A stretch of 64,000 bases of DNA from Astropecten irregularis (Eukaryota; Echinodermata; Asteroidea; Paxillosida; Astropectinidae). This document shows, piece by piece, positions 46,453-59,155 of the stretch. The position numbers were made by a program, and so were the translations under genes. The notes beneath the pieces are model-generated. The model saw nothing but the letters and a program-made list of their open reading frames with translations, did not search any database and was not told the origin of the DNA. Where the stretch lies: positions 16,352,499-16,416,498 of the forward strand of contig OZ020250.1 of NCBI GenBank assembly GCA_963971285.1, written 5' to 3'. Each line of letters begins with the position of its first letter. The stretch's first letter is position 1.

Positions 46453-48819
46453 CTAATACCTAAATTACTTAATAAAGTATCTGCAGTTTTCACAAGAATG
46501 TTTCTTTCTTTTTTTCCAAACAAACATCTCTTGATATAAAACACTAAAGGCGGAGAGATGCGCATTTTTATTAGAGTAGATTTGTTTGATTTATGAAAGG
46601 GAGAAAATAAAGCAGGGCCGACCATTTGCAAATGGTTTCGTCAGACGAGTCAACTGCTATGAAATTCACATCGTAAAAAAATAATTTCAAGTAAAAAAAA
46701 ATAAGGAAAAGAAAAATAGTTTTGCTTTGAAGCTAACACATGCAAAAGGCCATGCAAAAGAAGCTTCAGTCTATATTTTCACACTCTCTCTCTGGTTTTT
46801 TTGGATGTCCAAACGGCAAAAAAGTTGGAATAAGTTATCTCCGACCATATCTACCAAAGTCAAAGTTTTTCAATGTTAATTTTTGGTAGTTTCGGGTAAA
46901 TTTCTGTGGATTCCCAACTCGCTGTTTTGCAGTCTTTTTCGTGAAAGTTGCTTTGACCATGAAGGGCCTAACCTAACCAGACACAGAAGCAAGCTTCAAA
47001 AATGCCACCCTCACCCCCTGATACACCAAACTTTATACCAATAAACATCATTCAGGGCACTGCATTTCTTAATTATCATCACCTGAGAATATGACAGCAT
47101 TTCAGAGGAGATGATTCACACAAATTATTGGTTCCAGCGTGAATGTTATGAATAGGACACTTTCAGTCCCAAACCATACATTGTTCCTGATCCTCGTCAA
47201 TCCTGCGACTCTTCCTCTTATAATTCTAACCTGAGAACAATTGAGAACATCTTACGACATCTTTAAGACCCTCTGTTGATTGATGAATTAGTGAAGCTGA
47301 AAGCTCCTAACTCTGGGAATCCTAGTCAATATTTCTGTTCCATTCCAATCAAGTCTTCATCCTCAAATTTAGCAAAAGCACTAAGACATCTTCACGGCCA
47401 GACAGCAAAGTCAAGTAATGCTTGGCCAATACGTACGTGCAGTGATGAATTACATCAATGTCTTTTTTTTGTTAACTTTCAGGGAAGTGGAAGTCAAATT
47501 TGGAAAAGACTTCAGTAGCACACATGTACAAAAATAAATAAAAATGATAACAAAATAATACTTAATGATCATGAATGTCAATTTTGAGGAAAAAAAAAAA
47601 AAAAAAACTGACAAAAATAGGATGCGAACCCAAGACCAATGGGATAACAACACTGTGGTGTCCTATCACCATTCCAGCCAACCAGAATCATAATTGGGTA
47701 GATTATACTAATAACGTCATAATAATTTTCAAATCTGTTACACCTGACGAAATCCACGTTCTCTAAAACCTGCTTCCGATATTCCAATCATTTTCAGATC
47801 ACACAATGCTTTATATGAGCTTGTCGGACCCATCCATAGGGGTGCTTCGAGCAAATGACGACATCGCGTACCCTACCGTGTATAAACTGCCAGTGCATAT
47901 TATCATATGTACAATAAGTGTTCATGGTAGGATCTAATATTTGAGGTTACATCATATATATATATATTCCAACCTTTAGCTTCCACTGGAATGGAAGGTC
48001 AGAATGGTTTGCACAACTGCCACTGGTTATGTAAACGTTATGTATATTTAAGAGTGTTTAACATTTGGGCAAGAATTATGGTAAAACTAAATTGTGAATG
48101 ACCGATGGACTGGTTTTGACCGAACTTGGTTCCAGTCCAGTATGTAGCATGGGCTGCCTACTGTATTCCTGTTCGAAATCCTCAAAACAAAGGCATTGGT
48201 CAGAACATACTCAATTATGTCACTTTTTCCATTGTCCTAACCACATCCTACATAATGGTCAGCACATATGCCACGATATCAAATGCCAGCAAATGCTGTA
48301 CATTCTACTGGGGTCAGTGACTTGGTCAGGAGGGGCAGGGAAAAACTCTGCCTGTAACTTTTGTGTACAGAATCGGGACATCAATTGTCAATGGTAGATA
48401 TGACTCAGTGGATGTAAGTCAAGTTAAACTATAAAATGTTAAATCAGCTGGACTTGGTTAACCACTCGAGCAAAGTCACTCCATCAAATTGAGGAATCAA
48501 TGTCCCTCACCCATTAACAAAATAATCCTCACATATTTCGGTGATTCTTGGCCACATGGCCACAAAAACAAAAGTGTTTTTGCATCATTCCCAAGTCTAT
48601 GGGGGTCAGTTGTTAGCATACAGCATTTGGTATTATTAGACTTGACCAAGTGGACACAATTTATTCAGGCAGTGTTACTCCAGAGAGGCAATGGAGGAAT
48701 AGAATCACATGAATACTGCAAGCTCTATTTAACTGTGGCATTAACACAAATAACCTATAATTAAGACTTCAGAGTGAAGACAGAAACTATTGCCTTAATA
48801 TATTAAGGCAAATTATAGA
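46453..48819. other. Intergenic stretch with a tRNA-like SINE
   Basis: No host exon is recognised. At 47587-47690, minus strand, a tRNA-like module has a B box GGTTCGCATCC and ends at an 18-base A/T run, probably a second SINE family. A TATATATATATA run lies near 47957. Confidence 0.45.
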
Positions 48820-48823
48820 TTAA

Positions 48824-49022
48824 AGGTACTATCATACTTTGGTAGCATACACAAACACAAATCTTCACAGATTTACCTTTAACTTACTGGGTATAAAGAT
48901 GGTGCTGGTAGAAACATACCATTAATATATTTCTGCCTGAAATGCTGAATTTATCCAGAAAAGAGTAATTTGAAAATACTGTGAGCATTTTCACTGTTTT
49001 CTCAAAAAGTGAAGTAGATTTG
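48824..49022. mobile_element. MITE, family A, truncated
   Basis: It starts AGGTACTATCATACTTTGGT after TTAA at 48820-48823. It shares the first half of the family and then breaks off after TTTTCACTGTTTTCTCAAAA. Confidence 0.65.
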
Positions 49023-49426
49023 GAATTGGAAGTCTTCTGTTTTTTTTTTCATGGCCGGCTTTAGTACTACAAAGATGGACGTGATGGGGCATGATTTCAA
49101 GGCAGAGCACATTGTCGTGATTTTCCCTCTAGCAGCCCCAGTCTGGAAACACAACATCAGCAGACTTTTGGAGTTTGACATTACCTGGGGGGAGGATGGG
49201 TGGGGATGGGGGTAGGATGGTCTCCTACAGAAGATGACCAGTGGAAATACCTGTATGTAGTTCCATCATTACCCAGCCAGCCAGTATCCTAGCATGCTTG
49301 AAGCCTGCTGGCGACGAATCAGAGCTTGGGACGTCCGACGTAAGTGATCACAAGTCATGTACTTCCTGTTATGTGTAAGTGCAAGTGTTTTTGGAATTTG
49401 GGGGAGAGTTGATTTGGTCTTTAATC

Positions 49427-52400
49427 TTAGAGTATGGTGCAGCACCTACAGTACCGTGGTCTGCCCCCGCCCACCGAAGGGGGAGGCGTGACGGGAGCGA
49501 AGTAAGCTTGAACTTTGACATCGGGATGCTGGGCCTGTATGCAAGGAGATAAAGATCGGATGGACATTCTGAATCAAGAGACTGGATGAGTCTTTTTGAA
49601 TGAATAAATTTGGAAGATGAGCGTTTTAATAGATAAGTGTTTCAAGTGGTGTTTGAATTTATGAGAGCCTAAATTTTCTTAGGATTTCTTTCATTTGTTG
49701 GGAATTCAAATGTGGGTTTAAAATGTGTCTGCAACTCTAATGAGCAGAGCCATGAAACTACACCCAGGCTGGCAACAATTCTAACTACTGAACAGGACTG
49801 TGACATTTTCTTACCCGTAGCCGCCTTATACCGGCTCTCGTGATCAACTGGCAGTCATACAGCTCTATCCTCTGTAGGCTCTGGCAGCCCATGAGGTGTT
49901 CTAGTGAGACGTCCGTGATCAGCGGGCAGTTGTCTAGCTCGATGACTTGCAAGTGTTCCGTGGCGCAGGCGCTGGTGCCTATGTGACGGATTCCGTCGTC
50001 TGTGATCAGCTCACAGTGAGAGAAGCTCTGTTTTCCACCGAGGAGAAGGAGAAAGGAATGAAAGATTTCTTCAGTACCAGCGTGAATAATGGTTTCAGTT
50101 TTCTGACAGCTGACAGCATTTTCAGAGGGAGATATTTCATAGGAAGATTGATATTCATATGAACCTTTTGAAAAGGAAAACATTCAAATAGAAAATGAAG
50201 AGTGTTTTTGTTGTCATTAAACTAGTTGGGTCTAGTTAGGCTAGGTTGGGTTGAGTTGGAGCTAGTTGGGCTGGGTTGGGTGGAGTTGAGTTGAGTTGAG
50301 ATGGGTCGGGCTGGGTTGGATTGGGTTGGGTTGGATTGGGTTGGGCTGGGCTGGGATGGGTTGGGCTGGGCTGGGCTGGGCTGGGCTGGCCTGGGCTGGG
50401 TTGGGTTGGGTTGGGTTGGGTTGGGTTGGGTTGGGTTGGGTTGGGTTGGGCTGGGCTGGGCTGGGTTGGGCTTGGCTTGGATGGGCTGGGTTGAGTTGAG
50501 ATTCTTTTGGAAGTTTAGAAATGAAAGACTCAAGGGCCTACCAATTCCTGCATCTTTGGGCAACCGTTGGCCAAGTGAAACAATGTGACATCAGTAATCT
50601 AAAGCAAAAACCAAAAACAAAATGAGTATTCATAATACATACATCTACAACCAACAACATCAATTGGTCACTGTGTGTAATGTGTCAAAGTTGATTGTGA
50701 GAAACAATTGATCTACAAAACTTCAAGTTAAACCTCCTTTTCCAATTCAATACAACACTGATAGAAATGTATAAATAACATCTACAAAAAAAGTGAAAAA
50801 AAATAATCTTACCAAAGAACATTCAAGGTCCATCCTTTCCAATTCTGAACATGTCTGAAAATAAAATTGGAAGAAGATCAATCGACGATGATTAAAAAAA
50901 TTTGTGGAAAAGAAAGAAAAATCAAAATGTTTCAATCCTTCCGCTGGGTAAACTGAAACAAAATGGATACCACATCATTACTACACTCCGAACAAAATGA
51001 TCACCATATTGGCAGAGAACTTTGCCCGACTCATGTGGTTCAAGGGTCGATTTCACCAAAATCATTGTAACTTACTATCAATCGTAGGACTTTTGATGCA
51101 CTGCAGCCCTATGTAGGATAGACCCTCTACGATGGGTTATCCTTCATAACTCGAGATATGATCGATCGTAGGGCTTAGCCTGTGCTGTTTTTCATAGTCT
51201 ACACGCCGCCAAATTCAGAGTTTGCAAGCTGAAGACACAGCAATGGTCCAAGATCGTCTACGTTGCCAATAGCAGGCTACAAGATTGGCCTAGAGTGACA
51301 ACCAAACTGAATCGTTTCAGGATTTCTTGCGATCACACAATGGTCTCATCACCATTTTGGAGCTTAACTTGAAAAGGAAATGTTTCTTTATGGTGTGTTT
51401 CGCGAAAGCCTGAAAGCTCACACTATGACATTAACAACTGTCGCGGTTGAATGGAACATTCAGTAACTTCTTAAAACGAGACGTCATGCACAACGTATGC
51501 TCAAAGGTTTTAACTCACTCTTGCTAAAGCTTGAAAACCGTTGTCTGTGAATTGTGAACACCCTGCCACCTCCAGCGTTCTGTCAAAATAAAAACCACAC
51601 CAAGAAGTAGAGCATATACAACACTACAGTGCTGCATAAAAAATGTGTAGGCCCACTGACCAGGGGTTCCCATCTACGGGCTTAATAGGCTATGCCCTGC
51701 CTTGCCCATGTTTACAGACCCCTAACCCTAGTTTATCCAACTCTAAAACCCAATTTAGCATTAATAATAATAATAAAGATTTATAAAGCGCAACAATTAT
51801 TTAAATATATTCTATTGCGCTTTAAGAGCTCATAGAAGCTAGTTAATGCTATTGAACAAATGAGATTTCAGTTTAGATTTGAAACTTGCGAGAGAAGGGG
51901 CTTTCCTTATATCAAGTGGTAATACATTCCATAACCTGGGGGCTGCACACAAAAATGACCTATCTCCAAGAGTAACTTTTGTTCTATATGAGGGAATTTG
52001 TAGTGTAAATTTGTCATGTCTGCTACGTAAGTTATGACCATGTGATTCAGATTTTAGATTCAGTAGTTCAATTATGTAATTTGGGGCTTGACCATTCAGT
52101 GCTTTGTAAATTATCATTAGTATTTTGAAAGTGATTCTTTGTCGAACGGGTAACCAATGTAGTTCCTTAAGGAGAGGGGTGACTGAAGAGAACTTGGGGA
52201 GATTATAGATAAGTCGTGCACATGTATTTTGGACCCTTTGAAGCTTGGAAATTTGTGCATCTGGCAGCCCATACAGTAGGCTGTTACAGTAGTCTAATTT
52301 GCTAGTGACACACGCATGAATGACTGTTTTCATTGTATCTTTATCAAAGTATTTACGAATACGTCTCAAGTTATATATCATGAAATAGGCTGATTTGCAA

Positions 52401-55373
52401 GTACTAGTTATATGGGCTTCCATATTTAGGTTGGTATCAAATAAAACACCTAGGTTCCTAACAGTATCAGATGGAGTTATAACACAGTCGCCTACTGAAA
52501 TATCCCGTGCCCTGAATTTTGAAACCTGACGTGGAGTACCAATGGCCAAGAGTTCAGTTTTCCTATCATTTAACTTCAGTTTGTTTTGTAACATCCAGGT
52601 CCTAATATAACTAATACATGTTTCCAGAAGTGAAATACAATCATTTTCATTTGGTGAACCAGGACAGAACGAAAGATACAATTGTGTGTCGTCTGCATAG
52701 CAGTGACAGTTGATACCCGGAAACTTATTTTGGATATTTGTCAGGAGACGACTCGTGTATAATGTAAACAACAAAGGGCCGAGACGTGACCCTTGAGGAA
52801 CACCGAAGGGCACCCTGAATTCCTCCGAGACAATGTCATCGATTTCAATTATCTGCTTTCTGTCAGACAAGTAGGATTCAATCCAATCTAGAATATTGCC
52901 ACTAATCCAGAAATGGCTTTTCAAGGTTTTTAACAAATTCAAATGATCTATCGTATCGAAAGCACTGCTCATATCAAGTAAAAGGAGCAGGGTAATCTTC
53001 TGATTGTCCATTGACATAAGAAGATCATTTTTGATTCTGAGCAATGTTGTTTCCGTACTATGAAATTTTCGGTATGCAGATTGATTGAATGGTAACAATG
53101 AGTTTGATTCAAGGTGCTCTATGATTTGTTGGGTAGCAGCGCCTTCTACTAACTTAGAAATATATCTCAGATTGCTGACGGGTCTAAGATTAGTGAATTC
53201 TGATTCAAGACCAGGTTTTTTCAGTAATGGTTTTACTAAAGCAACCTTCCACAGTGCAGGGAACTGCCCCGTTGACATGGATAGGTTTATTAAAGAGGTG
53301 ATAATAGGTGTCAATACATCAAGGCATTGTAACAACAACTTGGTGGGTAATGGGTCCAGAGGACAAGACTTTTTACTAAGGTTGGATATCAATTCAACAA
53401 CATTTCGTTGTGATAGCAATTTAAAATTAGTTAGCATTTCATTTTGTGATTTTTCTGGAGCTTCATCACTGATCGGTGTGTCTATGTTACTGAGTTTTGA
53501 ATCAATGTCACTGTGAATTTTCTGCACTTTATCAATGAAAAATTTCCCTAAGTTGTTGACAAACTCTTGTGTACTGACATTACAAGGTATAGTGGGCTGT
53601 TTATTTGACATACTAAGCAGCCCCTTCACAATATTGAACACTGCTTTAGCATCATCTTTATGTTCAGAGACTAGACCTTTCAGGTGAATTGTTCGTGCGT
53701 TATGCAATGAGAAAGAGTATGAGTTTCGAGCTGACTTAAAATCTTCCCAGTCTTTGTCTGTTCTCGATTTTAACCAACGTTTCTCTGCTTTTCGCTTTTT
53801 TCTTTTATCTTCTATCCTTTAAAAAGTTCATGGCTCCTTCATGCGTGTTTATTTACTCCTACCTGAGTTTTGCACACCCTACCCCACCTTATCTGAGTAA
53901 ATGACTTTCTGGCCCCTTATCCACATCATTGCCCTAAAGTTTATAGCCCCATTCTTTGTTAATTGTCCCCACTCCTGACTTGCGTTTCTGGCCATCATGT
54001 GGCTTCCAGGCTAGTTAACCCAAGTATCTAGCCCCCTTGCCTGCATTCAAGGCTCCTTCACATGAATATATAGCCTCCATGCCATACTTTATGGTCTCCT
54101 CAATTGGGTACCGGTGCTGGTTTATCCCAGGTGATTTTTTATTTCTGGCAGCCGTATCAGAGCTTACAGGCCCTACCCTATATTATGGGCGGTGGAGTTT
54201 AAGACCCTCTTGATCTGGGTTGAACTGGCTCCCCACTAATTACCTGAGCTTCTGGCAGAAGTTACTGAGTGCTACTAGCGTTGCGTCTGTCAGTTGTGTG
54301 CAGCCAGATAGGCATAGTGATTGGAGTTGACTGCAACCCCTTGCCAGATTCTGCATGCCTGTGTCCGTCAAAGACTGGGAGAAGAAGAAAATGCAAACAC
54401 CTTCATTTATAATAATAATAATAATATAGACATTTATAATGCGTCCAGCTTTTTGTATAATGCTGTATAAGTATACTGGACAGATGTGTTCATATTGTGT
54501 ATGCTTGCATCTCGAGCACCTATTTAATGCGGCATGGTGCAATATAAGTCAACAGCACAGTGGAACGCCACTATAACGACCATGGTGGGATGCAGCACAG
54601 ATATTGTCTGCTATAGTGGTCGTTCATTATAGTGAACTGAAGAACAATATTCAGTATGTATGGTTCACAAAAATTGGGAGCCAAGGATGATGTTCGTTAT
54701 AGCCAAATGTTGAAGTGTTCGTTATAGTGGTGTTCAACTGTACCGCTAACATGGAGCTGTTATTTACTTACAGTGCAACCTTGAACATTGAGGGTTGTCA
54801 GATGAGGACTATAGGTGCCTAAATGTGAGAGAGAATCGTCTGTTAACTGCAAAACAAGAATCAAAATACAAAATCAATCACCAATCAGATATGTGCATCA
54901 GAAGTAGGCTGTTCAATTCAATGTTTCCGACGTCTGGTGACCAAAAATGACTAATTATATTAATGGATGGAAAAAGGCCTTTTCACACAAAAAACTTGTA
55001 CCTTACAAATCTTACAAAAGTGTCATTGTGTGAAATGACACCAATGCTTGAGAGTGACCAACGTCCCTGGTGAATCCTTGAGAATTTTCAAAAAACATGA
55101 GGAAAACCTGCAAGCCTTATGAGTTTTTTTAGCATCGTGTAAAAAGGCTTAAGTTTTCAGAATGATCGCAGATGCAAATTATGAGAAATTGAGTTTGTAG
55201 ATGGGAAATTATGGGCCCAAAGGCTGGGAGCTGCCCACTCAGGACTTACTTTATGGCATCCTTTACAGATTAGCACAGCGAGTTTAGGGCATCCCCGGGC
55301 CAACGCCTCGATACCGTTGTCTGAAAGGCCACACCACGACACGTTGAGATTGTTCAGATTGTGGCACCCGTCA
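49427..55373 (-). CDS. FBXL20/FBXL2-type F-box LRR protein, last 8 exons (5' part not found)
   Basis: Family members are substrate-recognition subunits of SCF ubiquitin ligases. Exons: 55373-55250, 54846-54772, 54374-54244, 51579-51519, 50854-50813, 50598-50542, 50027-49815 and 49534-49427. All have GT-AG junctions and matching phases, giving 269 codons before the stop. The translation is a run of cysteine-containing leucine-rich repeats: NVSWCGLSDNGIEALARGC, CTQLTDATLVALSNFC, CELITDDGIRHIG, LDNCPLITDVSLEHL and IELYDCQLITRAGIRRLR. It then has YFAPVTPPPSVGG and ends RYCRCCTIL. The final CTIL fits a CaaX prenylation box, as in FBXL2/FBXL20, so membrane anchoring is expected. The F-box and first repeats (about 165 residues) should lie to the right of 55373; I did not find them. 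A LINE occupies intron 51580-54243. Confidence 0.9.
50240..50505. repeat. (TTGGG/CTGGG)n array in FBXL intron
   Basis: About 250 bases of G-rich pentamer TTGGG or CTGGG repeat on the plus strand, most regular at 50396-50450. The displayed strand has many GGG runs separated by two bases, which could form G-quadruplexes. The FBXL transcript would carry the C-rich complement. It begins about 40 bases from the donor at 50541. Confidence 0.92.
51046..51180. mobile_element. MITE-type repeat, copy 1
   Basis: It contains GGGTCGATTTCACCAAAATC, AACTTACTATCAATCGTAGG, GATGCACTGCAGCC and GATCGTAGGGCTTA. The same order occurs at 58439-58555. It lies in an FBXL intron. Confidence 0.65.
51762..53823 (-). 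mobile_element. LINE retrotransposon, 5'-truncated, reverse transcriptase open
   Basis: An uninterrupted frame runs on the minus strand from about 53823 to the stop at 51839. It includes 622 aa after the first methionine plus upstream codons (RKAEKRWLKSRTDKDWEDFK). Reverse transcriptase motifs are VKPLLKKPG, LRPVSNL, DMSSAFDTIDH, GVPQGSRLGPLLF and HCYADDTQLY. The C-terminal LKELHWLPVRQRI and APRLWNVLPLDIR are typical of CR1/L2-like LINEs. The endonuclease is missing, so it is 5'-truncated. The 3' end is an ATT microsatellite (51762-51778). The open frame suggests a young insertion. Confidence 0.88.
53824..54243. other. FBXL intron remainder
   Basis: The sequence is C/T-rich with loosely repeated phrases such as GGCCCCTT and TAGCCCC. 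No exon is recognised. Confidence 0.4.
54558..54740. mobile_element. MITE, CAGTGGAACGCCACTATAAC family, copy 1
   Basis: The ends are CAGTGGAACGCCACTATAAC and, inverted, CAGTTGAACACCACTATAAC. The interior has GGAGCCAAGGATGAT. A second copy is at 57156-57331. The end sequence resembles Tc1/mariner-pogo type termini, but a clean TA duplication is not visible here. Confidence 0.7.
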
Positions 55374-57150
55374 CTGCAAAGAAAAAAAAAACAGGATACT
55401 TGACATTGAAACTCCTGTTTCTATTGGTAGAAGATGACGGTATCTATGACACAAACCCAAGATTTATCCCGATGCTGATATATGTCCTAAATCTCACTGA
55501 TCAACATCTTTTGGTTTGATGATTTGACGTATGGACCCCATGATACCTCATGAATGCCTTTTAAAGTTTGTCTTGAGGTCGGTATACACTACACTGATAT
55601 TAGAGCACATTCCGGTTCTTCTAATTTTCTGTGTACCAAATAACGAAAAGTAAGATGTCGCTCTATATTTATCCATCAAATTGTTTGCTCTAGCTGTGGT
55701 CAGTCGATTGGGACCTGTCTTTTTTCTGCTTTCCACAGGCTACATGAATGATTTTGCTCTGCCTTTCACACAAGTTTTGAGTTATTTTGAGTCAAATTTC
55801 AACTTTTGGTTGTGACGTCATCATGACGTCACAACCAATTTTATGGCAAGCATGCACATGTACATGATGTAACTAAACTTTTGCAAAAATAATCAGATGA
55901 CTGTCAAATTACTAATTAATTAATATTTTTAACAAACTCAGTCTTTTTTATAAACTTCAGCTTATAAGCTTTCATAAGATTCCTCATTTAAGGTGATAAG
56001 AAGATTATAAAAGATTAGGATTAAACAAACTTACATACACAAAGCCAATGAGCAAGAAATTCAAACAAAAACAATACCTGTTCCGACATCAGAACTGTCG
56101 GAACAGCTAAAAAGCAAACAAAAGTGTCAGATAAAGTGAAGCAACATAACGCACAGAAAATATGCTTTAAACGGAAACAAAGGGCTCAGTATATCATCAC
56201 CGAAAAAATGTGTTTATTGAGGGATCTTCTTCAGAAACACTGTATAAAGTCCTTTTGCTTGTTATGTGGTGAATATAACAGAATATAGATCATAATGTGG
56301 CAATTCTTGAAATCTTTTACAAAAAGTAACATTTCCTTTCTTTTCTTCAGGGAAAAACAAGATAAATGTGGAGGAAAATTCTGTGTTAATTCAATGTTAT
56401 TTTTGATTATCCACGCACGAGTTCTTCTATCCTTCTTGATGTGGGATACGGTTACGTATTAATCCCGAAGCGCTCTTTACCCTAAAAAGTTTGTGAGGCC
56501 CTCGTTAACCTATCGTGACAAGATCGCTGTTCCCGGAGCTCTCATTATGGGTTACGACCCCGCTAAGTTAACAATTAGTCCAAAGTTCTCATTAGAGTCT
56601 CAATAAAGCAAACAAAAGTTTCTACTGCTCAAAATTGGTTTTTCCACCCAACCTGTTTTCATTAAAATTCATTACTACTAAACCTCAATAACATTTCCCT
56701 TTTGTCTTCGGTATCAGTATAGAAATCCACTTCCACCTGTAGACCTACATTAATGTGCTCAAACCAAAACTATGTGGATATTTCTTGTCAAGCACACTTT
56801 TTTATTGTTCATATTAACATTAGACAACAGTCGCTCTTGCTATAGATTATTTTTCTTTCTCAGTTTTGTCAATGCTGTGTACGAGGACATCCGAAAATGG
56901 CAAGGCTCATGAACTTGGTTAGCATCAAGCCTACATTATGATTTGGAGTCACTTAAATGTAGCCGTAGCTGGAAAAAAATATAGTAAGCGTACAGGACTA
57001 TTGGAAGTGGATGTTTTAAATTAGCTTGTTTTATACACAGTATGTATTGCTGTTTGTTTTGAAGCTTTAATTACTCTCGCAAATCAATGTAGGCCCACTC
57101 ATACTACTGATACCGTCAGGTATTTTCAGCAATTTGGCTTTCATTTGTGA
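55374..57150. other. Upstream side of FBXL gene, repeats only
   Basis: No further FBXL exon could be identified. 55808-55830 has GACGTCATCATGACGTCAC. 56078-56106 is a hairpin with arms CTGTTCCGACA and TGTCGGAACAG. 56115-56455 is copy 2 of the repeat at 25095-25425. The missing F-box exons may lie here unrecognised or beyond the window. Confidence 0.4.
56115..56455. repeat. Dispersed repeat, copy 2
   Basis: This is the same block order as 25095-25425. It ends in the shared GATGTGGGATAC, after which the two loci diverge. Confidence 0.8.
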
Positions 57151-57155
57151 CTTTG

Positions 57156-57331
57156 AAGTGGAACGCCACTATAACGAACACGCTGGGACGCACAGAAATT
57201 GTTCATTATAGTGGTAATTTGTTATAATTAACATAATGTTCAGCGGGCCACAAAAACGGGGAATCAAGGATGATTTTTCGGCATAGCTAAATGTTCGGTA
57301 AAGCAGTGTTTGTTATAGTGGAGTTCCAGTG
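57156..57331. mobile_element. MITE, CAGTGGAACGCCACTATAAC family, copy 2
   Basis: It starts GTGGAACGCCACTATAACGA and ends TTGTTATAGTGGAGTTCCAG. The interior has GGGAATCAAGGATGATTTTT, matching copy 1. Confidence 0.7.
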
Positions 57332-58438
57332 TATATCTATTATTAGTTACCAGAGAGTTGAATTCCACAAATGTTGAACAATGATCTCACAATGTACCAC
57401 TGTAACGTCAGGGTTAGGCCTACATAAGTTCTCTTTCGGTAAGCCGGTGACCAAATTTATACAAAATGTCAAGATGATGGCTGAGGAGCTTACTGAATGG
57501 GAGACTTTTGAGACTTTGGTGGCAGCAGACCAAAGTCTCTTTTTCTTAGCTCTGAGCATGCACGCGAAATTGTGAGCATGCACGCCTGCGCTATGATCCC
57601 ACACTATACTACAATACTACTAGGATAGAGATAAAAGGTGAAGATAGCAGGATCGATCAGGATCGTGCAAAGATTCAAATCACGGGAATGTTGATTTTAA
57701 AAGATGATGCAATGATATGTTTGTGTGTTACAACTATAATCTTCATGCCACATTCGCTGATACATACAACATACACAAGTGCAGTGAAAACATACTCAGG
57801 CAGAAAAAGTCTCTTGTAACTCACGAAATATAATGCACCCCCCCCCCCCCCTGCCAAAAAAGTGTGGGCGACAGTGGGAATGGTTTGTTTATGTGTTCAC
57901 ATCTTTTCAAAGCTGGCATATTTTTGGAGAACGCCCCCTGGTCTATAGACCTAGCGAGAAAAAAAAAAAGAGAGAAAAAACAACTTTATGGATGAATTAC
58001 TTTTGGGAAAATAACTTTGGACATACAATAACTGTTGCCAGTGCAACTATATGCTGTCTGTTCATTATACGTGTTACACCTAGTAGTCAGGATTTTCTCC
58101 CACGCATTTACCAAATCGTATAAAACAACGATTAAGCTTAGACCTATAGACCGTTATTGAGGCATTACAACATGTTTTTTTCCTTCTCTGTGAACATAAA
58201 AGGCGCAGGGAAATAACAAGTTTGCAGACAATGGGTGCAATGATTCTGCATTTTCCGACTGTATGAGGTATATTTATAGAAAGAGAACAAATCATTTAAA
58301 GGTATAGGCGTCCTATCTTTAGTTCTGAGAACACTATAGTATTGCCATGACGAGAAATGTAGTGAAGAGAACTATGTTACATAGGTGAAAGAAAATTGAA
58401 TTAGGGGTGGTGAAGTATTCAAACGAATGATTGAACTG

Positions 58439-58555
58439 GGGTCGATTTCACCAAACTCATCGTAACTTACTATCAATCGCAGGGCTTACGATGCATTGCA
58501 GCCATACGTACGGATACGATCAATCGTAGGGCTTCATGAAATTGGCCCCTGGTGT
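58439..58555. mobile_element. Short MITE, copy 2 of 51046 family
   Basis: Ends GGGGTCGATTTCACCAAACT and, inverted, GGGGCCAATTTCATGAAGCC enclose ATCAATCGCAGGGCTTACGA and a duplicate ATCAATCGTAGGGCTT. Confidence 0.65.
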
Positions 58556-58579
58556 ATGGACCACTTAGTCTGGTGACCA

Positions 58580-58680
58580 GACCCAAGAAGCTCCCGACTA
58601 TCAACTTCTAAGATTTTGAATAAGAGTCCTCAGGGAATCTTTGGGCAGGGAACCAGAGTATATACCACTATAGTCTGCAT
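58580..58680. repeat. AGTCTGG repeat, inverted relative of 62440-62507
   Basis: CTAAGATTTTGAATAAGAGT and CAGGGAATCTTTGGGCAGGG recur inverted at 62452-62507. A further related end, CTTTTTGGGTCAGGGAATC, is at 62994-63012. Confidence 0.65.
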
Positions 58681-58824
58681 ATACTAGTCTGGTCTAGTGT
58701 CTGGAACCAACCTGAACGTGTAGGAAATTGCTCCTCTAGCAACATTATCTTCGCTTGAAACAACAGAAAACCACTGAAGAAAACTAAAACAAATAAGCCT
58801 TTTGAACATTAAATCTGCATAAAT

Positions 58825-59155
58825 ATCTAGTACACAGACTTCTTTCAATGCACATAAACGCCCCAGTTTGAATTTCCTAAACTTAAAACACTGTTGCTAT
58901 ATCATATGATGTGGTGCAAGCTTTTGCTTGCCACAGACGTCTCGCACCAATACATAGTTCACAATAGATAAGAATGGCACAAGTCCATTCCTGAGATGGG
59001 TATCGCTCATAGAGATACATACTCATATGTATCTCTATGGTATCGCTATGCAAAAGTTTGTACCGCATGACGTGATATAGCAACAGTGTCTTAGTCTGGG
59101 AAATTCAAACTGGGGCGTTTATAATGCAATGAAAGAAGTTTGTGTACCAGATACT
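58825..59155. repeat. Compound foldback, about 330 bases
   Basis: The outer arms (58825-58927 and 59050-59155) share, inverted, AAACGCCCCAGTTTGAATTT and CACTGTTGCTATATCA. Inside the loop is a second, perfect 14-bp hairpin: CATAGAGATACATA at 59008-59021 and TATGTATCTCTATG at 59026-59039. Confidence 0.85.

Noticed and set aside
50396-50450. Possible interstitial telomere repeat
   Set aside because: The unit is TTGGG, not TTAGGG, and is mixed with CTGGG.
50222-50588. Proline- or glycine/tryptophan-rich frames on both strands
   Set aside because: Artefact of the TTGGG/CTGGG pentamer array.
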